From Eubacterium sp. 14-2 (GTDB lineage: Bacteria > Bacillota > Clostridia > Lachnospirales > Lachnospiraceae), in the NCBI RefSeq assembly GCF_000403845.2, contig NZ_KE159567.1, forward strand, positions 1,978,896 to 2,042,895: DNA of 64,000 nt, in the 5' to 3' direction. The notes beneath the pieces are model-generated. The model was not told the DNA's origin. It saw only the letters and a list, made by a program, of their open reading frames with translations, and ran no database searches. Shown piece after piece: positions 16,777-24,858 of the stretch (positions within the stretch are counted from its first letter, which is position 1; each line of letters starts with the position of its first letter). Made by a program: the position numbers and the translations under genes.

Positions 16777-17712
16777 CTACGCATTCATCTGCGCTGCAAC
16801 CTCAGCTGCAAAATCTTCCTGTTTCTTCTCCAGGCCTTCTCCGGTTTCAAAACGTACAAATCTCTTAACAGAAACAGGTGTGCCAACTTCTTTGGAAACA
16901 GTCTCCAGATATTTTCCTACGGTCTGTTTTCCATCTTCAGCCTTTACATATACCTGGTCTACCAGACAGATTTCTTTCAGTTCTTTGTTGACACGTCCCT
17001 CAATCATACCATAGATAACTTTCTCCGGTTTCTGAGATTCTTTCGGGTCATTCATAATCTGTGCCAGAAGAATTTCCTTCTCATGAGCAATGTATTCATT
17101 GCTGATTTCATCTCTGGAAACATATTTGGGAGAAAGTGCTGCTGTCTGCATTGCAAGATTTGTCAATGCTTCTTTTACGGTATCGTTGACAACAGAAGTC
17201 TCTGCTTCAATGATAACGCCGATTCTTCCGCCGCCATGGATATAGGAAACCACACAGCCGTTTTCTGCGGTAACTTTCTGGAATCTGCGGATATTCAGAT
17301 TCTCACCGATCACTGCAATTTTTTCTACCAGAGCATCTTTAACTGTTTTGCCGGAATCTTCATTCCATGCTTCTGCCAAAAATGCATCCAGATCTGCTGC
17401 GTCAGAATTTACCGCCTGAGTAGCAACTGCTTCCACGAATGCCCTGAAAGTATCATTTTTTGCAACGAAGTCTGTCTCAGAATTTACTTCCACTACTGCG
17501 GCGGTTTTGTCGTCTTTCACCACAACGGTACAGAGACCTTCCGCTGCAATTCTGCCAGCCTTTTTCTCAGCCTTTGCCTGTCCGTTTTTTCTTAAAAATT
17601 CTACTGCGGCATCCATATCGCCATTTGTTTCATTTAAAGCCTTTTTGCAGTCCATCATGCCTGCACCGGTCATTTCTCTTAATTCTTTTACCATTGCTGC
17701 TGTAATAGCCAT
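16777..17712 (-). CDS. tsf: Translation elongation factor Ts
   Basis: Exchanges GDP for GTP on EF-Tu in the cytosol. The 311-aa protein begins MAITAAMVKELREMTGAGMM with the UBA-like N-terminal domain and the TGAGMMDCKKAL signature, then the core with TDFVAKND and a VSYIHGGGRIGV segment. A C-terminal dimerisation-type region follows. The start is the ATG at 17710-17712 behind GGAGG; the upstream ATG would add five residues. It follows rpsB with a 117-bp spacer containing a hairpin. It is normally followed by pyrH-frr, but here an island begins after its terminator. Confidence 0.98.
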   Translation of the reverse strand: MAITAAMVKELREMTGAGMMDCKKALNETNGDMDAAVEFLRKNGQAKAEKKAGRIAAEGLCTVVVKDDKTAAVVEVNSETDFVAKNDTFRAFVEAVATQAVNSDAADLDAFLAEAWNEDSGKTVKDALVEKIAVIGENLNIRRFQKVTAENGCVVSYIHGGGRIGVIIEAETSVVNDTVKEALTNLAMQTAALSPKYVSRDEISNEYIAHEKEILLAQIMNDPKESQKPEKVIYGMIEGRVNKELKEICLVDQVYVKAEDGKQTVGKYLETVSKEVGTPVSVKRFVRFETGEGLEKKQEDFAAEVAAQMNA

Positions 17713-17778
17713 TTTCATTTCCTCCATATACAGATCAAACAGGACATATATGGTATCCTGGTCTGTTTATCCATAATT

Positions 17779-17804
17779 GAGGACAGGCAATACTGTCTGT
17801 CCTC
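17779..17804 (-). other. Hairpin between rpsB and tsf
   Basis: A perfect 8-bp inverted repeat GAGGACAG (17779-17786) / CTGTCCTC (17797-17804) with a 10-nt loop lies in the rpsB-tsf spacer. No T run follows, so it is more likely a processing or attenuation element than a terminator. Confidence 0.45.
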
Positions 17805-17829
17805 TTCTGAAATACTTCAGTTAATCTTC

Positions 17830-18558
17830 CTATTCTTCTGCTGCTTCCGGAACTTCCTCTGCCTCTTCTTCAATTGTTCCCTGATTTGCTTCCACAACTG
17901 CATCAGCCATCTTGGAAACAATCAGTTTTACCGCTCTGATTGCATCGTCATTTCCCGGAATTACATAATCCAGTTCCTCCGGATCACAGTTTGTATCACA
18001 AATACCAATCAGCGGAATTCCCAACGTATGAGCTTCCTGAACGCAAATTCTTTCTTTTTTGGGATCAACAATAAAAATTGCATCCGGAATACGCTTCATA
18101 TCCTTAATTCCACCGAGATTTTTCTCTAATTTTTCCCATTCTTTCTTTAATGCGATAACCTCTTTTTTCGGAAGCACATCAAAAGTTCCGTCTTCTGCCA
18201 TGGTTTCGATTGCCTTTAATCTTGCAATCCGGCTCTGAATTGTCTTAAAGTTGGTGAGCATACCACCCAGCCATCTCTCATTTACATAGAACATGCCGCA
18301 GCGCTCTGCCTCTGCCTTAATGGCATCCTGCGCCTGTTTCTTGGTTCCCACAAACAGAATGGTACCGCCATCTGCAGTAATATCAGATACTGCTTTGTAT
18401 GCCTCGTCCACTTTTCCAACAGATTTCTGTAAATCAATGATATAAATACCATTTCTCTCTGTATAGATGTAGGGAGCCATCTTAGGGTTCCATCTTCTTG
18501 TCTGATGTCCGAAATGAACACCTGCTTCTAATAACTGTTTCATCGAAATAACGCCCAT
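17830..18558 (-). CDS. rpsB: 30S ribosomal protein S2
   Basis: A 242-aa small-subunit protein. The signatures are clear: [20 protein letters not shown] near the start, [16 protein letters not shown], and [15 protein letters not shown]. The acidic C-terminal tail ([13 protein letters not shown]) is usual for Firmicutes. The start ATG follows ATGGAGG. It has its own promoter and a structured leader of about 165 nt. Its position after the fla/che operon and a SwrB-like gene is the same as in Bacillus subtilis. Confidence 0.98.
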   Translation of the reverse strand: MGVISMKQLLEAGVHFGHQTRRWNPKMAPYIYTERNGIYIIDLQKSVGKVDEAYKAVSDITADGGTILFVGTKKQAQDAIKAEAERCGMFYVNERWLGGMLTNFKTIQSRIARLKAIETMAEDGTFDVLPKKEVIALKKEWEKLEKNLGGIKDMKRIPDAIFIVDPKKERICVQEAHTLGIPLIGICDTNCDPEELDYVIPGNDDAIRAVKLIVSKMADAVVEANQGTIEEEAEEVPEAAEE

Positions 18559-18660
18559 TTTTTACCTCCATTTGGTTAGATTCTTCCATATGCTTCTTCC
18601 CCCAAAGCTACCGACAGGGCACCGGCTCTGGAATCCACATATGTGATTTTTATGCAGCTA

Positions 18661-18678
18661 TCTGTCCGAAAGGACAGA
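18661..18678 (-). promoter_or_regulatory. Leader hairpin of rpsB mRNA
   Basis: A 7-bp hairpin TCTGTCC-TTTC-GGACAGA in the middle of the roughly 165-nt rpsB leader (18559 to about 18725). Leaders of rpsB are often bound by S2 for autoregulation. Here only the hairpin is seen and the role is inferred. Confidence 0.45.
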
Positions 18679-18731
18679 CATTTCACATACCGTTCTCTGC
18701 TTTATTGAGAAAAATGTATGTTATCTTACAG

Positions 18732-18760
18732 ATTATATCACAGGAAAAATTTACTTGCAA
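18732..18760 (-). promoter_or_regulatory. Sigma-A promoter of rpsB-tsf
   Basis: TTGCAA (18755-18760), 17-nt spacer, TATAAT (18732-18737) on the minus strand. It starts just after the stop codon of the MltG-like gene and separates ribosomal from flagellar transcription. Confidence 0.8.
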
Positions 18761-18763
18761 GTC

Positions 18764-19354
18764 CTATTGCGGTTTTCCCTGTAAAATTTCTATGATTTCA
18801 TCCTGTGTAGCCCCGGCCGGAATCAAATGGACTCCCACCCGCAGAGAATCATCAACACCTTTCTGCGTCATATAATTGTTAAATTCCTCTGCATCCGGAA
18901 TCAGACCTGCCTGAAACAGTTTCTGGCTGACCACATCGGAAAATTCTCCCTGTTTGATTTCAAACTCCACCATATTATGAGTATCACCGGAATTCTCCGT
19001 GCTTTCCGTGGGAGAACTGCTGTCAGATGGCTCATCCTTTTTTTCCTCTTCCGGTTTCACACTGTCAGATTCTCCGTCATCGTCTTTATCTTTATCATCT
19101 TTTTCTTCTTTAGCCTTGTTATCCTGATTTTCAGGAGTTTTACTGTCCTCTTTCTGTTCAGCTTCCGTTTCTTTTTTTTCTGAAGATTTACCGCCGGAAT
19201 CTTCTTCCATAACCATTCCCAGAAGTCTGGCACGCTCTATGATTTCCGCGTCCGTCAGTTTTTCCTTTTTATTCCCGGACAGAGCAATACCCATAATAAT
19301 GGCAGTGCAGATTACTCCAACTCCAAGTCCTCGTAAATAATATTTTAATTTCAT
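18764..19354 (-). CDS. Membrane-anchored protein with MltG-like LysM-type domain
   Basis: 196 aa. One N-terminal membrane segment (about 8-26) is followed by a long charged low-complexity linker rich in E, K, D and S (about 50-125). The C-terminal domain (VEFEIKQGEFSDVVSQKLFQ, later LIPAGATQDEIIEILQGKP) resembles the LysM-like part of the endolytic transglycosylase MltG/YceG. The MltG catalytic domain is absent, so enzymatic activity is not expected; peptidoglycan binding is possible. It overlaps the operon end, starting 3 bp after the SwrB-like stop. Confidence 0.7.
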   Translation of the reverse strand: MKLKYYLRGLGVGVICTAIIMGIALSGNKKEKLTDAEIIERARLLGMVMEEDSGGKSSEKKETEAEQKEDSKTPENQDNKAKEEKDDKDKDDDGESDSVKPEEEKKDEPSDSSSPTESTENSGDTHNMVEFEIKQGEFSDVVSQKLFQAGLIPDAEEFNNYMTQKGVDDSLRVGVHLIPAGATQDEIIEILQGKPQ

Positions 19355-19357
19355 ACG

Positions 19358-20071
19358 TTACAAATCTTCCTCTCTGAATAAACCGATTACAAGTTTTACT
19401 TCGCCTACACCAAGTCCCAGTTCTTTTGCTATGTCTACGTCAGTTTTTCCTTTCCGGTACATATCCAGAATTCTCTGATTATGATTCATATTTTCATCGG
19501 CCAAATCTCCTGAAACTTCCTCTGCCGGCTCTGCTCTCGGTATGTCAGTCAGATCCGGCTCCATCATACCCGGAACCGGTGTCTCAGCCGACTCCTGAAC
19601 CCTGTTCAGAATATCATCGGAATGGGATACCATGTTCTGGATATTATCCTGCAGTTCCTCCAGATTGATGGCAAGCTGTGCAAGACTTCCTGCATATTTT
19701 GTAAGTTCAGAATGTTTATCGTTCAGCATACTGTACAGGAACATTACTTCATTATGGGTTTTGTGAATGGACTCCAACACTGTATCAGAATACTCCGTGA
19801 TTGCCCGCATTTTTTCATTGGTTTCCTTATCCAGCGCCCGTTCTACCACCTCCATTGATTTTTCAATGGAATGGTCTATCACCTGATCCACCATGTTGTC
19901 CACTTTTACCTGGGCATCTGTCAGACTTCTCTCCAGAATACGCCGCATTTCTTCTGTACTCAGTTCAGCAACTTTGTCCAGATCCTGATTTGAGAGCTTT
20001 TCTGTAACAAAGAAACTTGCGACCATCATTACGACACCAATTACCAGTAAAACAATCTCTATTGTTGACAT
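19358..20071 (-). CDS. SwrB-like membrane coiled-coil protein (DUF6115 type)
   Basis: 237 aa. A short N-terminal membrane segment (IEIVLLVIGVVMMVASFFV) is followed by a long coiled coil and a C-terminal helix-turn-helix-like motif (ILDMYRKGKTDVDIAKELGL). Topology and position between the flagellar sigma factor region and rpsB match SwrB/YlxL of Bacillus subtilis, which promotes flagellar basal-body maturation and swarming. Sequence identity cannot be judged here. The start is the ATG at 20069-20071 behind GGTGGG. An upstream in-frame GTG lacks a ribosome site. Confidence 0.7.
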   Translation of the reverse strand: MSTIEIVLLVIGVVMMVASFFVTEKLSNQDLDKVAELSTEEMRRILERSLTDAQVKVDNMVDQVIDHSIEKSMEVVERALDKETNEKMRAITEYSDTVLESIHKTHNEVMFLYSMLNDKHSELTKYAGSLAQLAINLEELQDNIQNMVSHSDDILNRVQESAETPVPGMMEPDLTDIPRAEPAEEVSGDLADENMNHNQRILDMYRKGKTDVDIAKELGLGVGEVKLVIGLFREEDL

Positions 20072-20083
20072 ACCTGTACCCAC

Positions 20084-20398
20084 CTATATTTTCATATCAA
20101 AACCACCTGTGGTTTTAACGCTTACCTTTCCGCTGTTTTTTTCCTCCGCCCTTTTCTTTTTATTCCGGCGGTCTTCATATTCATTACTTCCCTTTTCACG
20201 GGCGTCAAATTTCTTTTTCGGGTTGTCAGAATCATTGGCATGGGTTACCTGTTGCATATGATGTACCGTATCCTTTGCAAACTGAGTCTGCACATTCTGC
20301 TGCTGCAGCATGGATTTGTTATCCTCATTCTGCTTCACCGTGCTTATATCCTGACTTCTCTGAACCACGCCGCTGAATTCCACTGGCCGGATTGACAT
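20084..20398 (-). CDS. Conserved hypothetical protein of the fla/che operon
   Basis: 104 aa, strongly hydrophilic and probably disordered: a polar first half (KSMLQQQNVQTQFAKDTVHH) and a basic second half (RRNKKKRAEEKNSGKVSVK). No signal peptide or membrane segment. The ribosome site AAAGGAG and the tight spacing (12-15 bp on both sides) show that it is a real operon member. Function unknown. Similar small proteins occupy this position in other clostridial motility operons. Confidence 0.65.
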   Translation of the reverse strand: MSIRPVEFSGVVQRSQDISTVKQNEDNKSMLQQQNVQTQFAKDTVHHMQQVTHANDSDNPKKKFDAREKGSNEYEDRRNKKKRAEEKNSGKVSVKTTGGFDMKI

Positions 20399-20413
20399 AT
20401 TCCCACACTCCTT

Positions 20414-22015
20414 TTATAAAGTACGCACTACAATTTCACCGTGTTCCTTGATAAATTTCGAGAATGTTCTCTCACTCTTAATATTCATGCTTACCTCGGA
20501 AATATTCACAGATACACCCGGATAAATACTGCCCTTTACTTTTATTTTGGCATTATGGGACATCTGAATCTGGTCATGAAGCTCTTTCAGCTCTTTTCGC
20601 TGTAAATTCAAAAGCTGCTGCTTTTCCTTAAAAGATCTGGCAACTGCCTGAACCTGCTGAATCCGCTCCACGCTTAACGTTTCCTTCTTCTGCATTTTTT
20701 CATTAAAATTCACAAGAATCGGACGCATCTGCTCCAGTTCCTTACTGATTTGAATAATGCTCTTCTGGAGTTCTCCATAACGCTCTTTTATTTCCGGATC
20801 CACACCCACTTCAATCTTTGTCTGAGTTCCCATAGTTGAGCCTATGGTCTGGGCCTCCACCAGATTGCCGGCACGAATTACACCTCCGTTTACAAAGCCT
20901 TTCTTGCCTCCCACACGAATATCAGTTCCTGCCGATACCTGACTGTGAAGAATGGAACCTGTCTCAATGTAACCTCCGGAAATTACAGTGGCATTCTCTA
21001 TAAATTTTGTAATAATATTGTCACTGGCCTGAACCCTGCCCTTGCCCATACCATGAATTCCACGTTTTACGACAATCTGCCCGCCGGCGGACAGATAAGC
21101 GGCTTCCACCACGCCTTCAATTACAATGTCACCTTTGGCAGTAACGGAAAATCCACTTTTCACGTTTCCCTTGATGGTAACATTGCCGTCATAGACTATA
21201 TTTCCCGTGGAAGTGTCAACATCTGCCGGCACTTCAAATACATCTTCCACAAATACCTTGCCGTTTACCAGACTGGCATGTCCTGTCACACCGGAATAAA
21301 TCTCTGTTTTATCTTCAGATAAGGTGATATTATTGCCGAATTCCAGCTTGAGGGTTTTTGCCTGTCTTGCCTGGATCTCTCCGCCAAATACATCCTTTCC
21401 GGACTTTCCCGGTATTTCCGGATGAAGTTTTGCCAGAACCTGTCCCTTTTCCACACGGCTGATGGTATTCAGTTCATGATAATTTACAGACCCGTCTTCA
21501 TTCTTTTTGGGCTTCAGATTGTGGTTTGTGTTAAAGAAATATTCAATTTTAGCATCCTTACCGTTTATCGGAGGAATTCCCTTTGCCATAATATAATTTG
21601 TACAGTAATGGCGGTCTTTCAGAAAACGCTGAATCTCTTCCTGACTGAGTCCGACCGTAATATTATGACCAGACAGATTTGCAACGATTTCTTCTGCTGA
21701 CAGCAGCTTTCCATTATTAGAAGGCGGATAGAAACGACAGAATACCAGCATTTTGTCTATGGAAATATTTACTTCCATATGCTCACTTTCATGAAGGCCG
21801 TTCCATGCGCCCACATAAACCTCCTGTACGCCATCCGTAAGGCTCAGAATACGGTTCAGCTCTTTTGCATCGAACATACCGTAGCCTTTGCCTTCCAGAT
21901 ATGCCACTACCTCTTTGTATTCCGGGATTTTCCCTCCTTCTTCCGGCGGAAATACCTGAAGGAATACTCCCACATCTCTTACGTCTAATTTGAAATACCC
22001 ATTTTTGCTCTCCAT
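20414..22015 (-). CDS. FapA/DUF342 family protein
   Basis: 533 aa, cytosolic. The central part is a right-handed beta-helix typical of DUF342/FapA (repeating segments such as GNVTIKGNVKSGFSVTAKGD and IVIEGVVEAAYLSAGGQIVV). A coiled coil follows (ELQKSIIQISKELEQMRPIL) and a small C-terminal domain with GSIYPGVSVNI. Proteins of this family occur in flagellar operons and have been tied to polar flagellar assembly and polymer binding in other bacteria, but the role in Clostridia is not defined. The start is the ATG at 22013-22015 behind AGGTGG. Confidence 0.85.
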   Translation of the reverse strand: MESKNGYFKLDVRDVGVFLQVFPPEEGGKIPEYKEVVAYLEGKGYGMFDAKELNRILSLTDGVQEVYVGAWNGLHESEHMEVNISIDKMLVFCRFYPPSNNGKLLSAEEIVANLSGHNITVGLSQEEIQRFLKDRHYCTNYIMAKGIPPINGKDAKIEYFFNTNHNLKPKKNEDGSVNYHELNTISRVEKGQVLAKLHPEIPGKSGKDVFGGEIQARQAKTLKLEFGNNITLSEDKTEIYSGVTGHASLVNGKVFVEDVFEVPADVDTSTGNIVYDGNVTIKGNVKSGFSVTAKGDIVIEGVVEAAYLSAGGQIVVKRGIHGMGKGRVQASDNIITKFIENATVISGGYIETGSILHSQVSAGTDIRVGGKKGFVNGGVIRAGNLVEAQTIGSTMGTQTKIEVGVDPEIKERYGELQKSIIQISKELEQMRPILVNFNEKMQKKETLSVERIQQVQAVARSFKEKQQLLNLQRKELKELHDQIQMSHNAKIKVKGSIYPGVSVNISEVSMNIKSERTFSKFIKEHGEIVVRTL

Positions 22016-22027
22016 AGCATCAACCAC

Positions 22028-22792
22028 CTAATCCGTTAATATATTCATGTAGGGTCCCATTGTTTTTTTCATCTTCATCAGCGCTTTTGTATGAAGCTGT
22101 GATATCCGGGATTCCGACACCTCCAATACGTTGCTTATTTCCTTTAAAGTTAAATCCTCATAATAGTATAAGGTAATTACTTTGCGTTCTTTTTCTGTGA
22201 GAACCTCCAGAGACTGTTCCAGAACCTTTTTCAGTTCATCTTCTGCAACAGCATCTTCCGGCTGAATAAAATGCGAATTGCCTTTGGCGTCCATGGCAGG
22301 CTCCATTCCCTGTTCCAGATATTCATTCAGGGACACCATGTTTGTTACTTTAAGCTGGGACTGCCAGTTCAGCAGTTCTTCACCGGTCACTTCCAGTTCT
22401 TCTGCAATTTCTTCATCCAGCGCATTCCTTCCGGTTCTTGTCTCTATCTTTCTGATAGCCTCATCAATTTTCTTCTGTTTCTGCCGTACCGTTCTGGGAA
22501 TCCAGTCCATTTTCCGTATCTGATCCAGAATGGAACCTCTGATTCTCAGACTGGCGTATGTCTCAAATTTTACATCTTTCTTTATATCAAATTTATCAAT
22601 GGCGTCAATCAGACCAAAAATTCCATACCCTACCAGATCGTCATATTCTACATTGTATCCCAGATACATACTCAGGCGCCCCGCCACTATCTTAACCAGC
22701 GGTGCATATTCCACAATAATCTGTTCTCTCAGTTCTGCCGCGGGCTTTTTTAAAAATTCTGCCCACAATCGTTCTCTTTCTGCCGCGTTCAT
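22028..22792 (-). CDS. sigD: Flagellar sigma factor (sigma-28, SigD/FliA)
   Basis: A 254-aa RNA polymerase sigma factor for late flagellar and chemotaxis genes. Region 2 includes LVGYGIFGLIDAIDKFD and TYASLRIRGSILDQIRKMDW with the IPRTVRQKQKKI element characteristic of FliA/WhiG factors. Region 4 ends with LTLKEISNVLEVSESRISQL and HTKALMKMKK. The starting MNAAERERLW and the length are typical. It lies near the end of the operon, as in B. subtilis. Its activity is normally held by FlgM, which is not in this window. Confidence 0.97.
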   Translation of the reverse strand: MNAAERERLWAEFLKKPAAELREQIIVEYAPLVKIVAGRLSMYLGYNVEYDDLVGYGIFGLIDAIDKFDIKKDVKFETYASLRIRGSILDQIRKMDWIPRTVRQKQKKIDEAIRKIETRTGRNALDEEIAEELEVTGEELLNWQSQLKVTNMVSLNEYLEQGMEPAMDAKGNSHFIQPEDAVAEDELKKVLEQSLEVLTEKERKVITLYYYEDLTLKEISNVLEVSESRISQLHTKALMKMKKTMGPYMNILTD

Positions 22793-22872
22793 CCAAAGCC
22801 CCCAAGACTGCAGGTAACGCCTTTACAGGCTTTCCTGCGTGATCAAATACAACAAGTTTCCAAACTGTGCGT

Positions 22873-23166
22873 CTATTGTATTTCTTCTTCCTCTGCGGAG
22901 TCTTCCTGAGCTTCCGAATCCTCTGCTTCTTCCGGATTCTCTGACTCTTCTTCCTCCGCTGCCTCTTCCGTGGCTTCTTCTGCTTCTTCCCTGAAGTTTT
23001 TGTCCAACACCAGTTTTGCAATGCATCCAAGGATATAAAAGGATATTAAAACGATAATCCATATTTTCACAAACTGTCCCATTTCCATCTGTTCCATAAA
23101 GCCGATAATACATGTTACAAGTCCGGCTATCAAGGTAATAATTATTGGTACCTGCTTCGTTTTCAT
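22873..23166 (-). CDS. Small acidic-tailed membrane protein
   Basis: 97 aa: two membrane segments (IIITLIAGLVTCIIGF and WIIVLISFYILGCIAKLVL) and a tail of about 40 residues made almost entirely of E, A and S, probably disordered in the cytoplasm. It sits 13 bp after cheD and 80 bp before the sigma factor gene. Length and layout suggest a conserved lineage-specific component of the operon. No function can be inferred beyond membrane location. Confidence 0.65.
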   Translation of the reverse strand: MKTKQVPIIITLIAGLVTCIIGFMEQMEMGQFVKIWIIVLISFYILGCIAKLVLDKNFREEAEEATEEAAEEEESENPEEAEDSEAQEDSAEEEEIQ

Positions 23167-23179
23167 ATCCTGTCACCCT

Positions 23180-23662
23180 TTAAATAATTTTTAATGTTTT
23201 GCCCACTGCCTTAATATAAAATTCCCCGGTTGCCGGATATAATTCAACAGTCCTTCCATAATTCAACCCGGTATCTTCAGCCAGCAGCGGAATTCCAAGC
23301 TGTTTCAGCTTCGCTCTTGAAGCCTGGGCATTGCGTTCTCCCACATTTCCGATTGTGGAAAGGCCGCTGACCTGGAACATTTTTGCCCCGCCCGCGATTT
23401 TTGCAACCAGGCGCCGCTTGTTGGCACCTGCCGCAACCACACGTTTTATCAGTTCCTCTATTCCTGTATCTGCAAATTTGGCAATATTTGAATTATTTCT
23501 CATCTGTGTACTGTCAGGAAGCATGATATGTGCCAGTCCTCCAAGTTTTAAAACCGGATCATAGACTGCAATCCCAATACATGATCCCAATCCCAGCGTG
23601 GTAATCATATCCGGTGCCTTGCAAATATTCAAATCTGCCATTCCAACTTTAATTGTAGCCAT
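23180..23662 (-). CDS. cheD: Chemoreceptor glutamine deamidase CheD
   Basis: 160 aa. Deamidates glutamines in methyl-accepting chemotaxis proteins and in Bacillus also binds and stimulates CheC. The catalytic cysteine (C28) is in TTLGLGSCIGIAVYD and the histidine (H45) in GLAHIMLP. The later GGAKMF and VGERNAQ segments are family hallmarks. It directly follows cheC (15 bp), the usual pair. The ribosome site is AAAAGGAG. Confidence 0.96.
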   Translation of the reverse strand: MATIKVGMADLNICKAPDMITTLGLGSCIGIAVYDPVLKLGGLAHIMLPDSTQMRNNSNIAKFADTGIEELIKRVVAAGANKRRLVAKIAGGAKMFQVSGLSTIGNVGERNAQASRAKLKQLGIPLLAEDTGLNYGRTVELYPATGEFYIKAVGKTLKII

Positions 23663-23677
23663 AACTCCATGCTCCTT

Positions 23678-24298
23678 TTACAGTGCAATCCCCAATGAAG
23701 ATAAAATTTTATCATAAGAATCTACATCCGGCATTAAAATAAAAAATCCCTGTATTTTTACATCGTCTCCAAACTCTGTCTGTATCAGAAGTGCATTGTC
23801 CCCATACTGCCCGAACTGAATGGCCGGCACACTTAATATAGCCGCTGCCATGTCAATAGCAAGATATGGGACAGAAGATGTGATTACCATATTTGTCATC
23901 GTAGACAAAGCTGATAAATAGGAGCCGGATATAATATTTCCTATTTCTTTGATTGCGGACAGATCCATCTCATTGAATTCTTCCGCATAATCATCCGGTC
24001 TTCCCATCAGATGATTTACCAGATAACGGGCAGATTCCATTTTCAGCAGAAACATCATGCTTCCGCCGATATCGCTTTCTACTTCCAGATAAATGCCCAC
24101 CACTGTTTCTTCCTCCGCAGAAATCGCGGTGGGAAGTTCCTGAAAAGTCAGAAATTCCACTTTGGGAACTTCCATATTTACTTTCAGGTTCAGCATATTT
24201 GAAATTGCGGTGGTAGCATTGCCTGCACCAATATTGCCGATTTCTTTCAGCACGTCAAAATACATTTCATTTACCTGATCCAAACTAAATTTAGCCAT
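23678..24298 (-). CDS. cheC: CheY-P phosphatase CheC
   Basis: 206 aa. Removes phosphate from CheY-P during adaptation and partners CheD. Two phosphatase-type helices with the E-x-x-N pattern are visible: LKEIGNIGAGNATTAIS near residue 20 and IKEIGNIISGSYLSALS near residue 120. Both active sites look intact, which is typical for class I CheC. It lies between cheW and cheD with short gaps (84 bp and 15 bp). Confidence 0.95.
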   Translation of the reverse strand: MAKFSLDQVNEMYFDVLKEIGNIGAGNATTAISNMLNLKVNMEVPKVEFLTFQELPTAISAEEETVVGIYLEVESDIGGSMMFLLKMESARYLVNHLMGRPDDYAEEFNEMDLSAIKEIGNIISGSYLSALSTMTNMVITSSVPYLAIDMAAAILSVPAIQFGQYGDNALLIQTEFGDDVKIQGFFILMPDVDSYDKILSSLGIAL

Positions 24299-24382
24299 GA
24301 CCGCTGTTCTCCATTTCTCCTGAATTACGAACAGGCTGCTGCCCGGAATACCGGTTTACCGCAACAGCCTCTCTTCGTCTAA

Positions 24383-24847
24383 CTATACACTTTCTGATTC
24401 ATCAATGATGCTGTTGGTATCAAACAGGGAAATCAGTTCTTCTCCGTGCTTACCAACACCATTGATAAAGTTGCTTTTGCTGTTTCTGGCATCATAAGCT
24501 ACTTTGTCAATTTCATCCGGACCAAGGGTTACCACTTCTTTTACTTCATCTACGATAAGGCCAAGCACCCCGTGTTCTTCCAGCTTCAGAATAATAATTC
24601 TGGTAACATCCGTAAATACATCCGGCTCCAGGTCCATTCTGGTACGAATGCTCATTACCGGTACAATTTCCCCGCGCAGATTGATAATTCCCTTAAAATA
24701 GGTCTGTGCTTTCGGCACCCTGGTAATCTTCTGCATACGGACAATATTATCTACATAACTGATATCTATTCCATACTGTTCACTGCCGATTTTCACTACG
24801 ATAAACTGCTTTTTGCCGTCTTCTACCACAGAAATATTGTTTGCCAT
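24383..24847 (-). CDS. cheW: Chemotaxis coupling protein CheW
   Basis: 154 aa, an SH3-like CheW fold that links receptors to CheA. Features are QFIVVKIGSEQYGIDISYVD, the RVPKAQTYFKGIINLRGEIV segment, the conserved receptor-binding LRGEIVPVM stretch, and LGLIVDEVKEV. The ribosome site GGGGGTG lies in the 11-bp gap after cheA. Single-domain, without a receiver, so it is CheW and not CheV. Confidence 0.97.
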   Translation of the reverse strand: MANNISVVEDGKKQFIVVKIGSEQYGIDISYVDNIVRMQKITRVPKAQTYFKGIINLRGEIVPVMSIRTRMDLEPDVFTDVTRIIILKLEEHGVLGLIVDEVKEVVTLGPDEIDKVAYDARNSKSNFINGVGKHGEELISLFDTNSIIDESESV

Positions 24848-24858
24848 ATCAACACCCC

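Noticed and set aside
16618-17595. Long plus-strand open frame of 325 codons opposite tsf
   Set aside because: It mirrors tsf on the other strand, is cysteine- and phenylalanine-rich like other antisense frames, and has no ribosome site or family match.
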